A stretch of DNA of 64,000 nucleotides from Hyphomicrobiales bacterium (GCA_025363755.1 JANYLQ010000004.1:1-64000), one strand, 5' to 3'; shown: positions 52,244 through 61,356, counted from the stretch's first letter. The notes: generated by a model not told the origin, from the letters alone. Made by a program: numbers and translations.

Positions 52244-53209
52244 TTATGGCGCTGTAACAACGGCGCGGCATTCAGCAGGAAGGCCACTGAGAGTCAAGGG
52301 GGGCGGGGGTACATAGGGTTTGGCGTTTGGATTGGGTTTTGGCTTTTGCCAGGCCTTTCCGCCCATCCAATATGCCAATTCTTTGCCACAACCTGTTCCA
52401 TCTTCAGGCTTTGGTTTCCATTGATTTTTGCAATTCTTCATTCCTGCTGGGCAGTTGAGCCGAACGTGAAAATGAAAAGTATGGTTCGGCATGGGTCGAA
52501 TTTTGGCAAGCCAAGACTTGTCTGCGTCATTTGCAGCCCAGCTGCACAAGGCGGCTTTGATCGGCGGGTGCACAAATATGCGCGCGACTTCTGGGTATGA
52601 TGCTGCCGTCTTTAGCAACTTGGCACGCTCCACCGACCAATTGTCGCGATTTATGGCGTAATGGCTTTCTACCATTTCAAGGGGGACAAATGTTTCTCGT
52701 TCGGCAGCTGTCAACACCCGATCTGGCATTGGCGTAAACCAGATATCTGCATCCAATCCAATTTGGTGGCTGGCATGGCCCGAAAGCATTGGGCCGCCCC
52801 GCGGTTGTGCCATGTCGCCCACAAGCAGACCATTCCATCCAAAATTAATTTTCGCATAGTTAGCCAGCTTTTCGATTAAACTGATTGTTTGCGGCAGGGC
52901 CCAATTACGATCACGTGACAACCGCATGGCTTGCCAAGTTGGGCCGGTAATCGGCAAAGCCTGAGCTCCAGCCATGCACCCTCGCGCGTAAGTACCTATG
53001 GCTTCAGGTTTGAGATTTGCAGGGGTTTTTTGGGTTCCAAATAGTCGGCGCGCCGTGATGTGAAAAATATCTTCAGCGGGCCCCACTTTCTTTGCAATGA
53101 ACGATCCCAATGGCGAGTCTTCCTTTGCGGGATCGGTGCCAGCCAAAACTGGAATTGAAAAAACGGCGAGCACCAAGAGTGCTGTAAGACTATTTTTTGC
53201 GGAAAGCAT
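52244..53209 (-). CDS. mepA: Penicillin-insensitive murein endopeptidase MepA
   Basis: MepA cuts peptidoglycan cross-links (D-Ala-meso-DAP) in the periplasm and is a LAS-family zinc metallopeptidase. The 321-residue protein has a signal peptide (about 1-23, ending VLAGTD). Zinc and catalytic residues lie in SGHASHQIGLDADIWFTP and HTFHFHVRLNCP, with conserved cysteines. I start at the ATG at 53209; an in-frame start further upstream at 53263 would run deep inside sspB. The start lies 20 bases inside the sspB 3' end, so the two are probably co-expressed. Confidence 0.9.
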   Translation of the reverse strand: MLSAKNSLTALLVLAVFSIPVLAGTDPAKEDSPLGSFIAKKVGPAEDIFHITARRLFGTQKTPANLKPEAIGTYARGCMAGAQALPITGPTWQAMRLSRDRNWALPQTISLIEKLANYAKINFGWNGLLVGDMAQPRGGPMLSGHASHQIGLDADIWFTPMPDRVLTAAERETFVPLEMVESHYAINRDNWSVERAKLLKTAASYPEVARIFVHPPIKAALCSWAANDADKSWLAKIRPMPNHTFHFHVRLNCPAGMKNCKNQWKPKPEDGTGCGKELAYWMGGKAWQKPKPNPNAKPYVPPPPLTLSGLPAECRAVVTAP

Positions 53210-53705
53210 CGAGCGATACAACTTTTGGCACCTCTTCGGATTTTTCTTCTGATGTGCCTTCATCAGATTTTTCAGACGTATTTGTGGCGACTTTCGGTTC
53301 GGTGGATTTTTTTAATTTTGGTTCTGCTGTCGCAGTTGCGGATTCTTCGTGAACAACTTCAAACTGAAGACCAAACTGGACGGCGGGGTCGAGGAAGCCT
53401 TTTACCGATGCAAAAGGAACGATTAACCGCTCAGGAATATTGTCGAATGAGAGCTCTACCTGAAAACGTTCTTCGGTCACCTGTAGGTTAAAGAACTGAT
53501 GCTGCAGAACAACGGTCATCTCTCGTGGATAGCGCTCAGCAAGACGCGCGCCAATGTTAACGCCCGGATATTTTGTATTGAACTGGATGTAAAAGTGATG
53601 TTCACCCGGCAAACCCGATTTTTCAACACGGCGCAAAGCCTCGCGCACCACGCCTTTTAAAGCGTTTTGGGCAAGCTGGTCATAGCGCATAAGGTCTTCA
53701 GGCAT
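53190..53705 (-). CDS. sspB: ClpXP adaptor SspB
   Basis: SspB tethers ssrA-tagged proteins to the ClpXP protease. The 171-residue protein has the alpha-type SspB fold: NALKGVVREALRRVEKSGLPGEHHFYIQFNTKYPGV-type opening (residues about 13-48, described by position), IPERLIVPFASVKGFLDPAVQFGLQFE, and a disordered charged tail (about 120-171) ending in RK that in the family carries the ClpX-binding end. It lies about 90 bases downstream of the tmRNA gene, on the same strand. Confidence 0.92.
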   Translation of the reverse strand: MPEDLMRYDQLAQNALKGVVREALRRVEKSGLPGEHHFYIQFNTKYPGVNIGARLAERYPREMTVVLQHQFFNLQVTEERFQVELSFDNIPERLIVPFASVKGFLDPAVQFGLQFEVVHEESATATAEPKLKKSTEPKVATNTSEKSDEGTSEEKSEEVPKVVSLDAFRKK

Positions 53706-53796
53706 CCGGGGCTCACATAAAAAATCACGATTCGAATGTCATACTACAGCTGTGACCGAGATGCAGCTAGAAACCATTCAGATTTTTAGGAGAAGT

Positions 53797-54185
53797 GCCG
53801 GTTTCTGTTGCCAGGTACCGGCGAACCCCGCCTTAGGTCGCTAAACCCAAGGGCTTCAAGTTTTGGTCTTTCGCGCTACATTAAGCAGCGAGAGCAACCG
53901 GAGCAAAGTTATCGTTTGCAACTAGAAAATAGCCCGATAACGTCGGTACAATCACGAGCAAAAAACCAACCTTTACACCCTTGTCGATCCTGTTTCGCCC
54001 CCATCAAAGCCGATTTTCTTAAATCGGCGAACCAGTTTCCATCGCTGGATTGGCCCTGTCGCGAATTTAAGTAAATCCGCTTTCGGGCCTGACGCCGATT
54101 GCTCAGCAATCGTCTTTGGTGGAGGCGCCGGGTACTGCCCCCGGGTCCAATAGGTTTATTGCGTTAGCCGTTTATCACCATAGTC
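53797..54185 (-). ncRNA. ssrA: Two-piece (circularly permuted) tmRNA
   Basis: tmRNA rescues stalled ribosomes and tags their product for ClpXP. The gene is circularly permuted, as usual in alphaproteobacteria. Reading the - strand: the acceptor piece ends in GGCGCCTCCACCA at 54117, preceded by the T-arm CCCGGGGGCAGTACCC. An intervening sequence (about 54116-54003) follows, then the coding piece starts GGGGGCGAAACAGGATCGAC at 54002. The tag frame at 53919-53881 reads GCA then NDNFAPVALAA and TAA. Because an alanine from charged tmRNA is added first, the peptide is A-ANDNFAPVALAA. Outer ends are approximate (about 10 bases). Confidence 0.9.
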
Positions 54186-54367
54186 AAACCGCCTTGCGAC
54201 GCCTGACAGAACCTATATAGGCGTGTCCCGTGGTGAAATAAAGGCTTTCTCAGTCTGCACTTTAAAGTTGTTGAGGGTATGGTTTTTTTCTTGCGAATTT
54301 GTAATCCCGTGCTAGGCTTCTGTCGCAGCCGGGGAGGTTGCATTTAACCCAACATAGGGGGATTACT

Positions 54368-54676
54368 TTGGATTACGCTGAGGATATCAAGAAATACACT
54401 GCAAAGGTCAATCAGGCTGCGGTCGACGCAATTGTTAAATATTGTGGTATCGCACTGAAGGGTAAAGATTCGCAATTTGTGGCCATGACAGACCCCGCTG
54501 AAGTCAAGCGTGTTGTCGATGGTTTTTGTGCAAAAAAGCTTGGCTTGGACGCTGCAACGGCTGACAAGGCTGTTCGCGCTGCTGGCGAGAAGATGAAAGA
54601 AGATAGAACGAAGCACCGTGTTACGGTTTATTATCTCGTGGCAGAATCAACGGGTACAATGGGCAAACTGGCTTAA
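54368..54676 (+). CDS. DUF2853 family protein
   Basis: A 102-residue soluble protein matching DUF2853: an amphipathic N-terminal segment LDYAEDIKKYTAKVNQAAVDAIVKYCGIALKGKDSQFVA (residues 1-39 in position), and then the typical AEVKRVVDGFCAKKLGL block. The family has no known role. The start codon is most likely TTG at 54368, since AGGGGGA lies just upstream; an alternative TTG is at 54338. It diverges from the tmRNA gene. A clear terminator hairpin follows. Confidence 0.85.
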   Translation: MDYAEDIKKYTAKVNQAAVDAIVKYCGIALKGKDSQFVAMTDPAEVKRVVDGFCAKKLGLDAATADKAVRAAGEKMKEDRTKHRVTVYYLVAESTGTMGKLA

Positions 54677-54699
54677 TTTATCCACATAAGGTTTAGTAA

Positions 54700-54736
54700 G
54701 CGGCGAAAACCGGATAGGGTTTTGCCGCTTTTGTTT
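54700..54736 (+). terminator. Rho-independent terminator after DUF2853
   Basis: GCGGCGAAAACC pairs with GGTTTTGCCGC through a loop of about five bases, followed by TTTTGTTTT. It is 24 bases past the stop codon. Stem and T-tract are both strong. It ends the DUF2853 transcript before thyA. Confidence 0.88.
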
Positions 54737-54769
54737 TGCGGAATCGGCTTCTCCGTCTAAGATCGCGCA

Positions 54770-55564
54770 ATGAAACAATATCTCGATCTCATGCGCCACG
54801 TGCGCGACAAGGGCGTGCGCAAGACGGACCGCACGGGAACAGGCACCATTTCAGTTTTCGGTCATCAGATGCGGTTTGATCTTGCCGATGGTTTTCCTTT
54901 GGTCACAACGAAGAAGTTGCATCTGCGCTCAATTATCTATGAGCTGCTTTGGTTTATTCGCGGCGAGACGAATATTAAATATCTCAAAGACAATAAGGTT
55001 TCGATTTGGGATGAGTGGGCCGATGCCAATGGTGATCTCGGCCCGGTTTATGGCGCGCAGTGGCGCTCTTGGCCGGCGCGTGATGGCGGTGTAATTGATC
55101 AACTGGCTGATGTTGTCGCACGGATTAAAAAGACACCTGACTCTAGGCGTTTGCTGGTAACAGCTTGGAATCCCGCTGATGTCGATAAGATGGCTTTGCC
55201 GCCATGCCACTGTCTGTTTCAGTTTTACGTGGCGGATGGAAAATTATCTTGCCAGCTCTATCAACGCTCAGCTGATATATTTTTAGGTGTGCCATTTAAC
55301 ATCGCGTCATATGCTTTGCTGACCCACATGGTGGCCCAGGTGACGGGGCTTAAGGTTGGCGAGTTTGTGCACACGCTGGGTGACGCGCATTTGTATCTTA
55401 ATCATATGGCGCAGGCAGAGTTGCAGCTTTCGCGCACACCTCATACGCTTCCGCAACTCGTAATAAAGCGCGATCTAAAGGCGCTGGATGATTTTCAGTT
55501 TGAGGATTTTGAGATTATGAATTACTCACCAGATGCGGCGATCTCTGCGCCCGTGGCGGTTTAG
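54770..55564 (+). CDS. thyA: Thymidylate synthase
   Basis: ThyA makes dTMP from dUMP with methylenetetrahydrofolate. The 264-residue protein has the standard bacterial length. The catalytic cysteine is Cys146 in [13 protein letters not shown], matching the E. coli number. [23 protein letters not shown] gives the dUMP phosphate-binding and substrate region (QRSAD). The DHFR gene folA lies 1.3 kb downstream in the same operon, which recycles the dihydrofolate produced. Confidence 0.97.
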   Translation: MKQYLDLMRHVRDKGVRKTDRTGTGTISVFGHQMRFDLADGFPLVTTKKLHLRSIIYELLWFIRGETNIKYLKDNKVSIWDEWADANGDLGPVYGAQWRSWPARDGGVIDQLADVVARIKKTPDSRRLLVTAWNPADVDKMALPPCHCLFQFYVADGKLSCQLYQRSADIFLGVPFNIASYALLTHMVAQVTGLKVGEFVHTLGDAHLYLNHMAQAELQLSRTPHTLPQLVIKRDLKALDDFQFEDFEIMNYSPDAAISAPVAV

Positions 55565-55566
55565 GC

Positions 55567-56436
55567 ATGACGTTCTTTGGCGTTGATTTTAAACGTGCGC
55601 GGCGAGAATGGCTTTATCCCACTGAAGTAATGCAACGGCCCTGGCGGGCAAGTTTGTTTTTCATTCTCTTGTTTGTAATCAGCACCATTTTGCAAACAGT
55701 TACCGGTTTAATAATTTATTACGCTTGGCACGGTGCGTTCGCTATGAGTGGGCCGGACAATGCAAGTTCTGGTTTTTTGATTTCGCTGCCGAGTGACCAA
55801 GAATTGTTTGTGAAGGCATCCATTATCGGGCTTTTACCATCGGCAATTTTGATTCTATTTATCGCACTTTTTTTCGCGAGATTTGGTTTGGCGAAAGGAA
55901 TGGGCAGATTGCCATTACGATTGCCGCAATTGGGATGGTTAGGATGGATTGTTGTGGTGTCTGTTTTCGGTTTGGTGATGCTTGGTATTTTTAGTGGTAC
56001 TTTTACAGCGCTTGGCATTGATCCGGAAACCTATGCGCCTAACGGTGGTGGCTTAGGCAATGACAAAAGCTCTGCTGGTGTTATTGAAAAAACCATGGCG
56101 GCACTTGCCAAGGATCCTGTTTTATTTGCAATGGCTTTGCCGAGTGTTGTTTTAGCAGCCCCATTGACTGAAGAGATCATATTTCGGGGGGCGTTATTCT
56201 CAGGAATTGCTAGTTCGCGGTTAGGCCGTGCTGGTGCGGTTTTAATCACGGCGGCTTTGTGGGCTTTGGCGCACGCTTCAGGAGCGCCATGGTTATTCGT
56301 GGGTGTTTTGTTCATGATGGGCATAACGCTAGGCCTTATTTTGCTGCGCTTTGGCAGCCTTTGGGTGACGATTGCTTGCCACGCAAGTTGGAATGCACTG
56401 AGCGCACTCGGATTGTTTGGCGCTGGTACGCATTGA
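55567..56436 (+). CDS. CPBP family intramembrane metalloprotease
   Basis: A 289-residue membrane protein with about seven to eight helices. It has the three CPBP (Abi/CAAX-processing-like) motifs: EExxxR at E202, E203, R207 (LTEEIIFRGALF), His236 in ALWALAHASGA and His272 in CHASWNAL. These suggest a zinc or metal-dependent protease or a bacteriocin self-immunity type protein; the substrate is unknown. It starts two bases after thyA and its TGA overlaps the ATG of the GNAT gene, so it belongs to the thyA-folA operon. Confidence 0.87.
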   Translation: MTFFGVDFKRARREWLYPTEVMQRPWRASLFFILLFVISTILQTVTGLIIYYAWHGAFAMSGPDNASSGFLISLPSDQELFVKASIIGLLPSAILILFIALFFARFGLAKGMGRLPLRLPQLGWLGWIVVVSVFGLVMLGIFSGTFTALGIDPETYAPNGGGLGNDKSSAGVIEKTMAALAKDPVLFAMALPSVVLAAPLTEEIIFRGALFSGIASSRLGRAGAVLITAALWALAHASGAPWLFVGVLFMMGITLGLILLRFGSLWVTIACHASWNALSALGLFGAGTH

Positions 56437-56912
56437 TGATTGAAGTGCGCGCTATTTGTCCAGGGGAAGGGCATTTGATAATTGGACCAACTCAAGAAAT
56501 AGCTAAGACGCATTGGGGTGGCTCTGATGCCGTTAAGGCAACGGGGGCAGATTTTGAGGCGGCACTATTTGGCGAAGCGCCGATTGTAGGCGCGCAGATG
56601 GCTTTTGTTGACGGTGTCTTTGCAGGCTCTGCTTTTTGGCATCGAAGTTTTTCAATAAATTATGGCAAAGAGATTATGTATCTCGAAGATATAGCCGTTT
56701 TGCCAGATTTTAGGCGCATGGGTGTTGGCGAAGCACTTATGAAAGCAGTTGCGAAAGTGGCTGTAATACGCGGATACCCAAAGGTTTTCTGGTTGATGAT
56801 GCATTGGAATGAAGGTGCTCGAAAGCTGTATGAAATGGTGGGAGCCGAGATCGAGGATGGCAATTGTTATTGCATGCTTGAGGGCAAGGCATTGACGGAT
56901 TTGGCGGCATGA
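56436..56912 (+). CDS. GNAT family N-acetyltransferase
   Basis: A 158-residue acetyltransferase of the GNAT family. The acetyl-CoA binding region is visible as YLEDIAVLPDFRRMGVGEALMKAV (about 86-109), where the RRMGVG loop contacts the CoA pyrophosphate, followed by FWLMMHWNEGARKLYEMVGAE. The substrate, which may be an amine or protein, is not deducible. The start is ATG at 56436, overlapping the CPBP stop. Its TGA overlaps the folA ATG by four bases. Confidence 0.86.
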   Translation: MIEVRAICPGEGHLIIGPTQEIAKTHWGGSDAVKATGADFEAALFGEAPIVGAQMAFVDGVFAGSAFWHRSFSINYGKEIMYLEDIAVLPDFRRMGVGEALMKAVAKVAVIRGYPKVFWLMMHWNEGARKLYEMVGAEIEDGNCYCMLEGKALTDLAA

Positions 56913-57409
56913 CCATTATTTCGCTGGTGGTTGCAGCGTCTCGCAATGGCGTGATTGGGAAAGATGGCGGGTTGCCTTGGCATATTTCGTCCGATCTCAA
57001 ATTGTTCAAGCAGATTACCATGGGCAAGCCGGTGATCATGGGCCGCAAGACCTGGGACAGCTTGCCGCGCAAACCTTTGCCGGGCAGGCGTAACATCGTG
57101 ATCAGCCGCAAGTTGGATATTCCGCTTCAAGGCGCTGAAGCGGCCCAGAATATTGAACAAGCGCTGGCTTTAGCGAAGGTTGATCATCCCGCTGAAATTG
57201 CCGTAATTGGCGGGGGCGAGATTTACCGTTTGTTTTGGCCACTTGCTGATCAGATCTATTTGACTGAAGTTGATATTGAGGTCGAAGGGGATACGATGTT
57301 TCCGAAGATCAATCCTGCAGAATGGGAATTGCTAAGTGCCGACCCGCATGAGCGTGGGCCAAATGACAGTGCAAGTTTCGTTTTAAAGCTGCTCAGGCGT
57401 GTCAATTAG
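56909..57409 (+). CDS. folA: Dihydrofolate reductase
   Basis: FolA reduces dihydrofolate to tetrahydrofolate with NADPH and is the trimethoprim target. The 166-residue protein has the family order SLVVAASRNGVIGKDGGLPW (about 4-23; the Trp-like GLPWHI active site), LKLFKQITMGKPVIMGRKTWDSL, NIVISRK, VIGGGEIYRLFWPLADQIYLTEVD, and a final AEWE block. It ends the thyA-CPBP-GNAT-folA set; each gene overlaps or nearly touches the next. Confidence 0.95.
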   Translation: MTIISLVVAASRNGVIGKDGGLPWHISSDLKLFKQITMGKPVIMGRKTWDSLPRKPLPGRRNIVISRKLDIPLQGAEAAQNIEQALALAKVDHPAEIAVIGGGEIYRLFWPLADQIYLTEVDIEVEGDTMFPKINPAEWELLSADPHERGPNDSASFVLKLLRRVN

Positions 57410-57481
57410 TCAACGTGGACAATCAGCTGGGCCATACCTATATGCGCAACGTAGCATTACTTGATTTAATGAGGACAGACC

Positions 57482-58627
57482 ATGCCTTGGAATAAAGACG
57501 ATGACGGGAAGAACCAGCCACCGGGCGACAAGCCGCCAGTAGATCGTGGGCCATGGGGCAAACCACCTGGCAACGACAAGCCCGGCAACAAAGGCGGCCC
57601 GAATTGGGGCGGCGGTAATCGCGGTGGCGGCCCAGGCATTCCGCCTAATTTGGATGATCTGTTTAAGAAAGGCAAAGACAGCTTCAACCAGATTTTGCCG
57701 CAAGGTGGGGGTCGCGGCACTTGGCTTTTGCCAATTGCAGCTGTGGCGGCGTTTTTTGTTTATAATTCTGTTTATCAAGTGCAGCCTGATGAGCGCGGCA
57801 TGGTGCTCAGACTGGGTGCCTATACAAGGACCGTAAATCCCGGTTTGCAGTTTGCGCCTTGGCCAATTGAAAAAATGGAGTTGTTACCCGTTGCTGCTGA
57901 AAAGCAAACCTCAATTGGCGATGGCAGTGATGAAGGCCTGATGCTGACAGGCGATGAAAACATGGTCGATATTAAATTCAAAGTTTTGTGGAAAATTTCT
58001 GATCCGCAGAAATACTTGTTCAATGTTGATGAACAAGAACGGCTGGTTCGTGCTGTTGCCGAAAGTGCGATGCGCGAAATTGTTGGTCGCACACCAGCAA
58101 CTGAAGCGTTGACGACGGGGCGCTTATCTATCCAAGATCAAGTGAAGGATATTCTGCAAAGGACACTTGATGGCTACAATGCCGGTGTTCAGATCACAGG
58201 CCTTGCATTGGAAGGTGTTGATCCGCCGCCGCCTGTGCTTGATGCATTTGAAGAGGTTCAGCGGGCCAAGCAGAACCAACAAAATCTGATCAACGAGGCT
58301 GGGCTCTATTCCAATCAGAAACTTCGTAATGCCGAGGGCGATGCGGCAAAGCTTGTCGAAGATGCCAAAGGCTATAAAGCCAAGTCTATCTTGGAAGCCA
58401 AGGGCGAAGCCCAGCGCTTTGATTCAGTTTATGCAGAATATGCCAAAGCTAAGGACGTAACGCGCGAACGTTTGTTCCTCGAAACAATGGAAAAAGTTTT
58501 GTCGGGATCCAACAAGATCATCTTGGAACAGGGTAAAGGCGGCCAAGGCGTTGTGCCGTATTTGCCGCTACCTGCCATTCAAAATCCATCTGCCACTGCG
58601 CCAGTGCAAGGGAGCACACAACAATGA
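57482..58627 (+). CDS. hflK: HflK, subunit of the FtsH modulator complex
   Basis: HflK and HflC form a large membrane cage that regulates the FtsH protease. The 381-residue protein begins with a Pro/Gly-rich cytosolic N terminus (about 1-70), then one membrane helix (about 78-97) and the SPFH/band-7 domain, with VQPDERGMVLRLGAYTRTVNPGLQF. The C-terminal half is coiled coil, with EGDAAKLVEDAKGYKAKSI. The ATG is preceded by ATGAGGACAGACC, which carries a good ribosome binding site. hflC overlaps its end by four bases. Confidence 0.95.
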   Translation: MPWNKDDDGKNQPPGDKPPVDRGPWGKPPGNDKPGNKGGPNWGGGNRGGGPGIPPNLDDLFKKGKDSFNQILPQGGGRGTWLLPIAAVAAFFVYNSVYQVQPDERGMVLRLGAYTRTVNPGLQFAPWPIEKMELLPVAAEKQTSIGDGSDEGLMLTGDENMVDIKFKVLWKISDPQKYLFNVDEQERLVRAVAESAMREIVGRTPATEALTTGRLSIQDQVKDILQRTLDGYNAGVQITGLALEGVDPPPPVLDAFEEVQRAKQNQQNLINEAGLYSNQKLRNAEGDAAKLVEDAKGYKAKSILEAKGEAQRFDSVYAEYAKAKDVTRERLFLETMEKVLSGSNKIILEQGKGGQGVVPYLPLPAIQNPSATAPVQGSTQQ

Positions 58628-59517
58628 CCGCAATTCGAATAATTCCATTGATTATTGCGGCAGCAGTTTTGTGGTTGATTTCGCAATCCTATTTCATCGT
58701 CAATCAAAAGCAAACCGCTTTAGTTGTGCATTTTGGTGAAGTCAGCCGTATTGTCAAAGATGCTGGCCTGCATTTCAAATATCCAATTGCTGATGAAGTC
58801 GTCGATATTGAGAACCGCATTTTCATGTGGAGTTCTGACAATATGGCGGTGCAAGTTTCCGATAAGCAGCGCTACTTGGTGGATACCATTACCTTGGCGC
58901 GGATTACCGATAGCCAAAAATTCCGTGAAACAGTAAGCGCGGATTTGAGCTTAGCAGAACAGCGCATCAAGACACGTCTGGATGCAGCTTTGCGCCAAAC
59001 ATACGGTAAGCGCACCTTCGAAGCGGCTCTGTCAAAGGACCGCGATGTGATGATGACGGAAATTCGTGATCAACTGCGCGGGGAGGCTCAAGCTTTAGGC
59101 ATTGAGATCGTGGACGTCCGTATCCGCCGCACGGATTTAATGAAAGAAGTTCTTGAAGCCACTTATGAGCGCATGAAATCAGAACGCCTTGCAGAGGCCC
59201 AAGATTTACGCGGTAAAGGCGAAGCAACCAAGACCCGCATCAAGGCCGAAGCAGACCGCAAGGTTGTCGAAATCGTCTCTGAAGGTAAGCGTCAATCAGA
59301 GGTGATCCGCGGTGAAGGTGAAGCCGAACGGGCCAGCACATTTGCGGCTGCATTCACCAAGGACCCCGAGTTTTACGCTTTCTATCGCTCCATGCAGGCT
59401 TATGACAAAAGTTTGAGTTCTGGTGGAACCAACTTGGTGCTAAGCCCGAATTCAGAATTCTTCCGCTATTTCGGTGGGCAGAAAGATATGTCTCAGGTGC
59501 CTGCTGCTAAGCCATGA
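58624..59517 (+). CDS. hflC: HflC, subunit of the FtsH modulator complex
   Basis: The 297-residue partner of HflK. One N-terminal membrane helix (about 5-23) precedes the SPFH domain, with FIVNQKQTALVVHFGEVSRIVKDAGLHFKYP (residues about 27-57), and a coiled-coil C-terminal part with RGKGEATKTRIKAEADRKVVEIVSEGKR. It overlaps hflK by four bases. The small DUF2065 gene often found next to hflC in Rhizobiales is not present in the 169 bases before the Deg protease gene. Confidence 0.95.
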   Translation: MTAIRIIPLIIAAAVLWLISQSYFIVNQKQTALVVHFGEVSRIVKDAGLHFKYPIADEVVDIENRIFMWSSDNMAVQVSDKQRYLVDTITLARITDSQKFRETVSADLSLAEQRIKTRLDAALRQTYGKRTFEAALSKDRDVMMTEIRDQLRGEAQALGIEIVDVRIRRTDLMKEVLEATYERMKSERLAEAQDLRGKGEATKTRIKAEADRKVVEIVSEGKRQSEVIRGEGEAERASTFAAAFTKDPEFYAFYRSMQAYDKSLSSGGTNLVLSPNSEFFRYFGGQKDMSQVPAAKP

Positions 59518-59686
59518 GCGGATCAATTGTGACGGTCATTTGATTGGCGCTGACCCCTGAGGCCTAACTTATGCCTTGGTTCCGGCACACATGAAAATGA
59601 AGGTGGCACGATTGCAAAATATTTTGGTTGAGCAATTGCGTATTTAGTTATTGGCGGTTGAAGAAATTTTAAGAGGAATTGGCGAC

Positions 59687-61240
59687 ATGAAGTTTGGTTT
59701 GAACGCGAAAAAGCTTTTGGGTGCTGTTGCCGTTTCGGCATTGATGTTGGGTGCGCCAATTGCCACTAACCCTTTCACTGCTCAGGCCCGTGCAGAGGTG
59801 CCGTTGCAAGGCTTGCCGAATGTGGCCGATCTTGCAGAAAAACTGCTTCCGGCCGTTGTGGAAATTTCGGTTGAGTCGAAAGTGAATGACGGTGCCTCGG
59901 CTGACACACCAAAGATTCCCGATGATTCACCTTTCAAAGATTTCTTCGACCAATTCCTGAAGAAAAAACAACAAGAAGGGCAGGGCGGCGATAATAAGCC
60001 CGGCGATCAAGGCGGTGGCGATAATGGCGCACCTTCGCCTGACGATCGCGTCGTTAATTCTATGGGTTCTGGGTTCATCGTTGATGCCACAGGTTTGATT
60101 GTAACCAACAACCATGTGGTTGAAGGTGCCAGTTCTATTTCGGTGCACATGCAAGATGGCACGATTATGAAGGCTGAGTTGGTTGGGCGCGACCCAAAAA
60201 CTGATCTCGCAGTGATCCGCGTTAAGCCTGAGAAAACTTTACCAACAGTGAGCTTCGGCGATAGTGACAAGACCCGCATCGGCGAATGGGCCTTGGCCAT
60301 TGGCAATCCATTTGGTTTGGGTGGTTCGGTTTCGCTCGGCATTATTTCGGCGCGTAACCGTGACATTAATTCCGGGCCTTATGATGATTACTTCCAGACG
60401 GATGCTGCGATCAATAAGGGTAATTCCGGCGGGCCACTCTTCAACATGAGCGGCGAAGTGGTTGGCATTAATTCCGCTATTTTCTCGCCGTCGGGTGGAT
60501 CCGTTGGCATTGGTTTTTCCATTCCGTCCAACACAGCCAAGAATGTGGTCAACCAACTTGTAAAATTTGGCGAAACGCGCCGCGGATGGCTCGGTGTAAA
60601 AATTCAAACGGTAACGCCTGATATTGCAGAGAGCATGGGACTAACCAAGCCACACGGCGCATTGGTGGCTGATGTTACTAAAGGCAGCCCCAGTGAAAAG
60701 GCTGGGTTGCTTGCAGGTGATGTGATCATTCAATTCGGTGGCCGTGCGATTGTCGATTCCAAAGAGTTGCCGCGCGTGGTGGCCGAGACGGAAGTTGGCA
60801 AAGAGGTTGATGTAAAAATTGTCCGTGCTTCAAAAGAGATGGATGTGAAAGTCACTCTTGGCCGCCTGGAAGATGGTGAGAAACTGGTTGCGCAAGTCGA
60901 AGCCAAGCCTGCGCCAACAGTTGCGCCGACCACTGTTACTGTTTTGGGCATGACGGTCAGCAGCATAAACGATGAACTGCGGGCAAAGTTCAAGATTGAT
61001 GAAAAGATCAATGGTGCGCTGGTGACAGAAACGGCAACTTCTGGCGCAGCGGTCGATAAGGGTGTTGCGGCGGGTGACGTTATTTTAGAAGCAGGCGGAA
61101 AACCCGTCACATCATCAGCCGATGTCTCAGCAGCAATCGATGCCGCTACCAAAGACGGCAAAGCCTCCGTGTTGTTGCTGATGGCCAAGGGCGGCAAATC
61201 AAGTGAAACGCGTTTTATTGCCTTGAAGTTGAATAAATAG
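59687..61240 (+). CDS. Deg/HtrA-family periplasmic serine protease
   Basis: A 517-residue protease of family S1C that degrades or refolds damaged envelope proteins. A signal peptide ends at about residue 33 (AQARAE). A low-complexity stretch rich in Gly, Asp and Gln (about 95-120) precedes the trypsin-like domain, with triad H143 (NNHVVEG), D173 (KTDLAVI) and S247 (GNSGGPLF). Two PDZ domains follow (about 295-385 and 405-510). I start at ATG 59687 behind AAGAGGAATT; the open frame extends upstream without a good start. It follows hflC, as in other alphas. Confidence 0.93.
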   Translation: MKFGLNAKKLLGAVAVSALMLGAPIATNPFTAQARAEVPLQGLPNVADLAEKLLPAVVEISVESKVNDGASADTPKIPDDSPFKDFFDQFLKKKQQEGQGGDNKPGDQGGGDNGAPSPDDRVVNSMGSGFIVDATGLIVTNNHVVEGASSISVHMQDGTIMKAELVGRDPKTDLAVIRVKPEKTLPTVSFGDSDKTRIGEWALAIGNPFGLGGSVSLGIISARNRDINSGPYDDYFQTDAAINKGNSGGPLFNMSGEVVGINSAIFSPSGGSVGIGFSIPSNTAKNVVNQLVKFGETRRGWLGVKIQTVTPDIAESMGLTKPHGALVADVTKGSPSEKAGLLAGDVIIQFGGRAIVDSKELPRVVAETEVGKEVDVKIVRASKEMDVKVTLGRLEDGEKLVAQVEAKPAPTVAPTTVTVLGMTVSSINDELRAKFKIDEKINGALVTETATSGAAVDKGVAAGDVILEAGGKPVTSSADVSAAIDAATKDGKASVLLLMAKGGKSSETRFIALKLNK

Positions 61241-61287
61241 AATTAGAGCTTCGTTTGGTCAAATTAGATCACTCAACACAACAATCC

Positions 61288-61356
61288 TTCACCCCGGCGA
61301 AGGCCGGGGTTGGGCTTACCAAACCAATCCCAATCCCGGCCTTCGCTGGGAAGACG
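61288..61356. repeat. Double-hairpin intergenic repeat, degraded copy 3
   Basis: The left arm TTCACCCCGGCGAAGGCCGGGG and the right arm CCCGGCCTTCGCTGGGAAGACG repeat the pattern of copies 1 and 2, although the outer CGTCA ends are partly lost. It is between the Deg protease gene and the FliO-like gene. The three copies have different stem bases but the same structure. Confidence 0.7.

Noticed and set aside
53808-54109. Open frames on both strands at the tmRNA
   Set aside because: The bases are accounted for by the tmRNA pieces, intervening sequence and tag.
57410-57778. - strand frames across the start of hflK
   Set aside because: They mirror the Gly/Pro-rich N terminus of hflK; no family signal.
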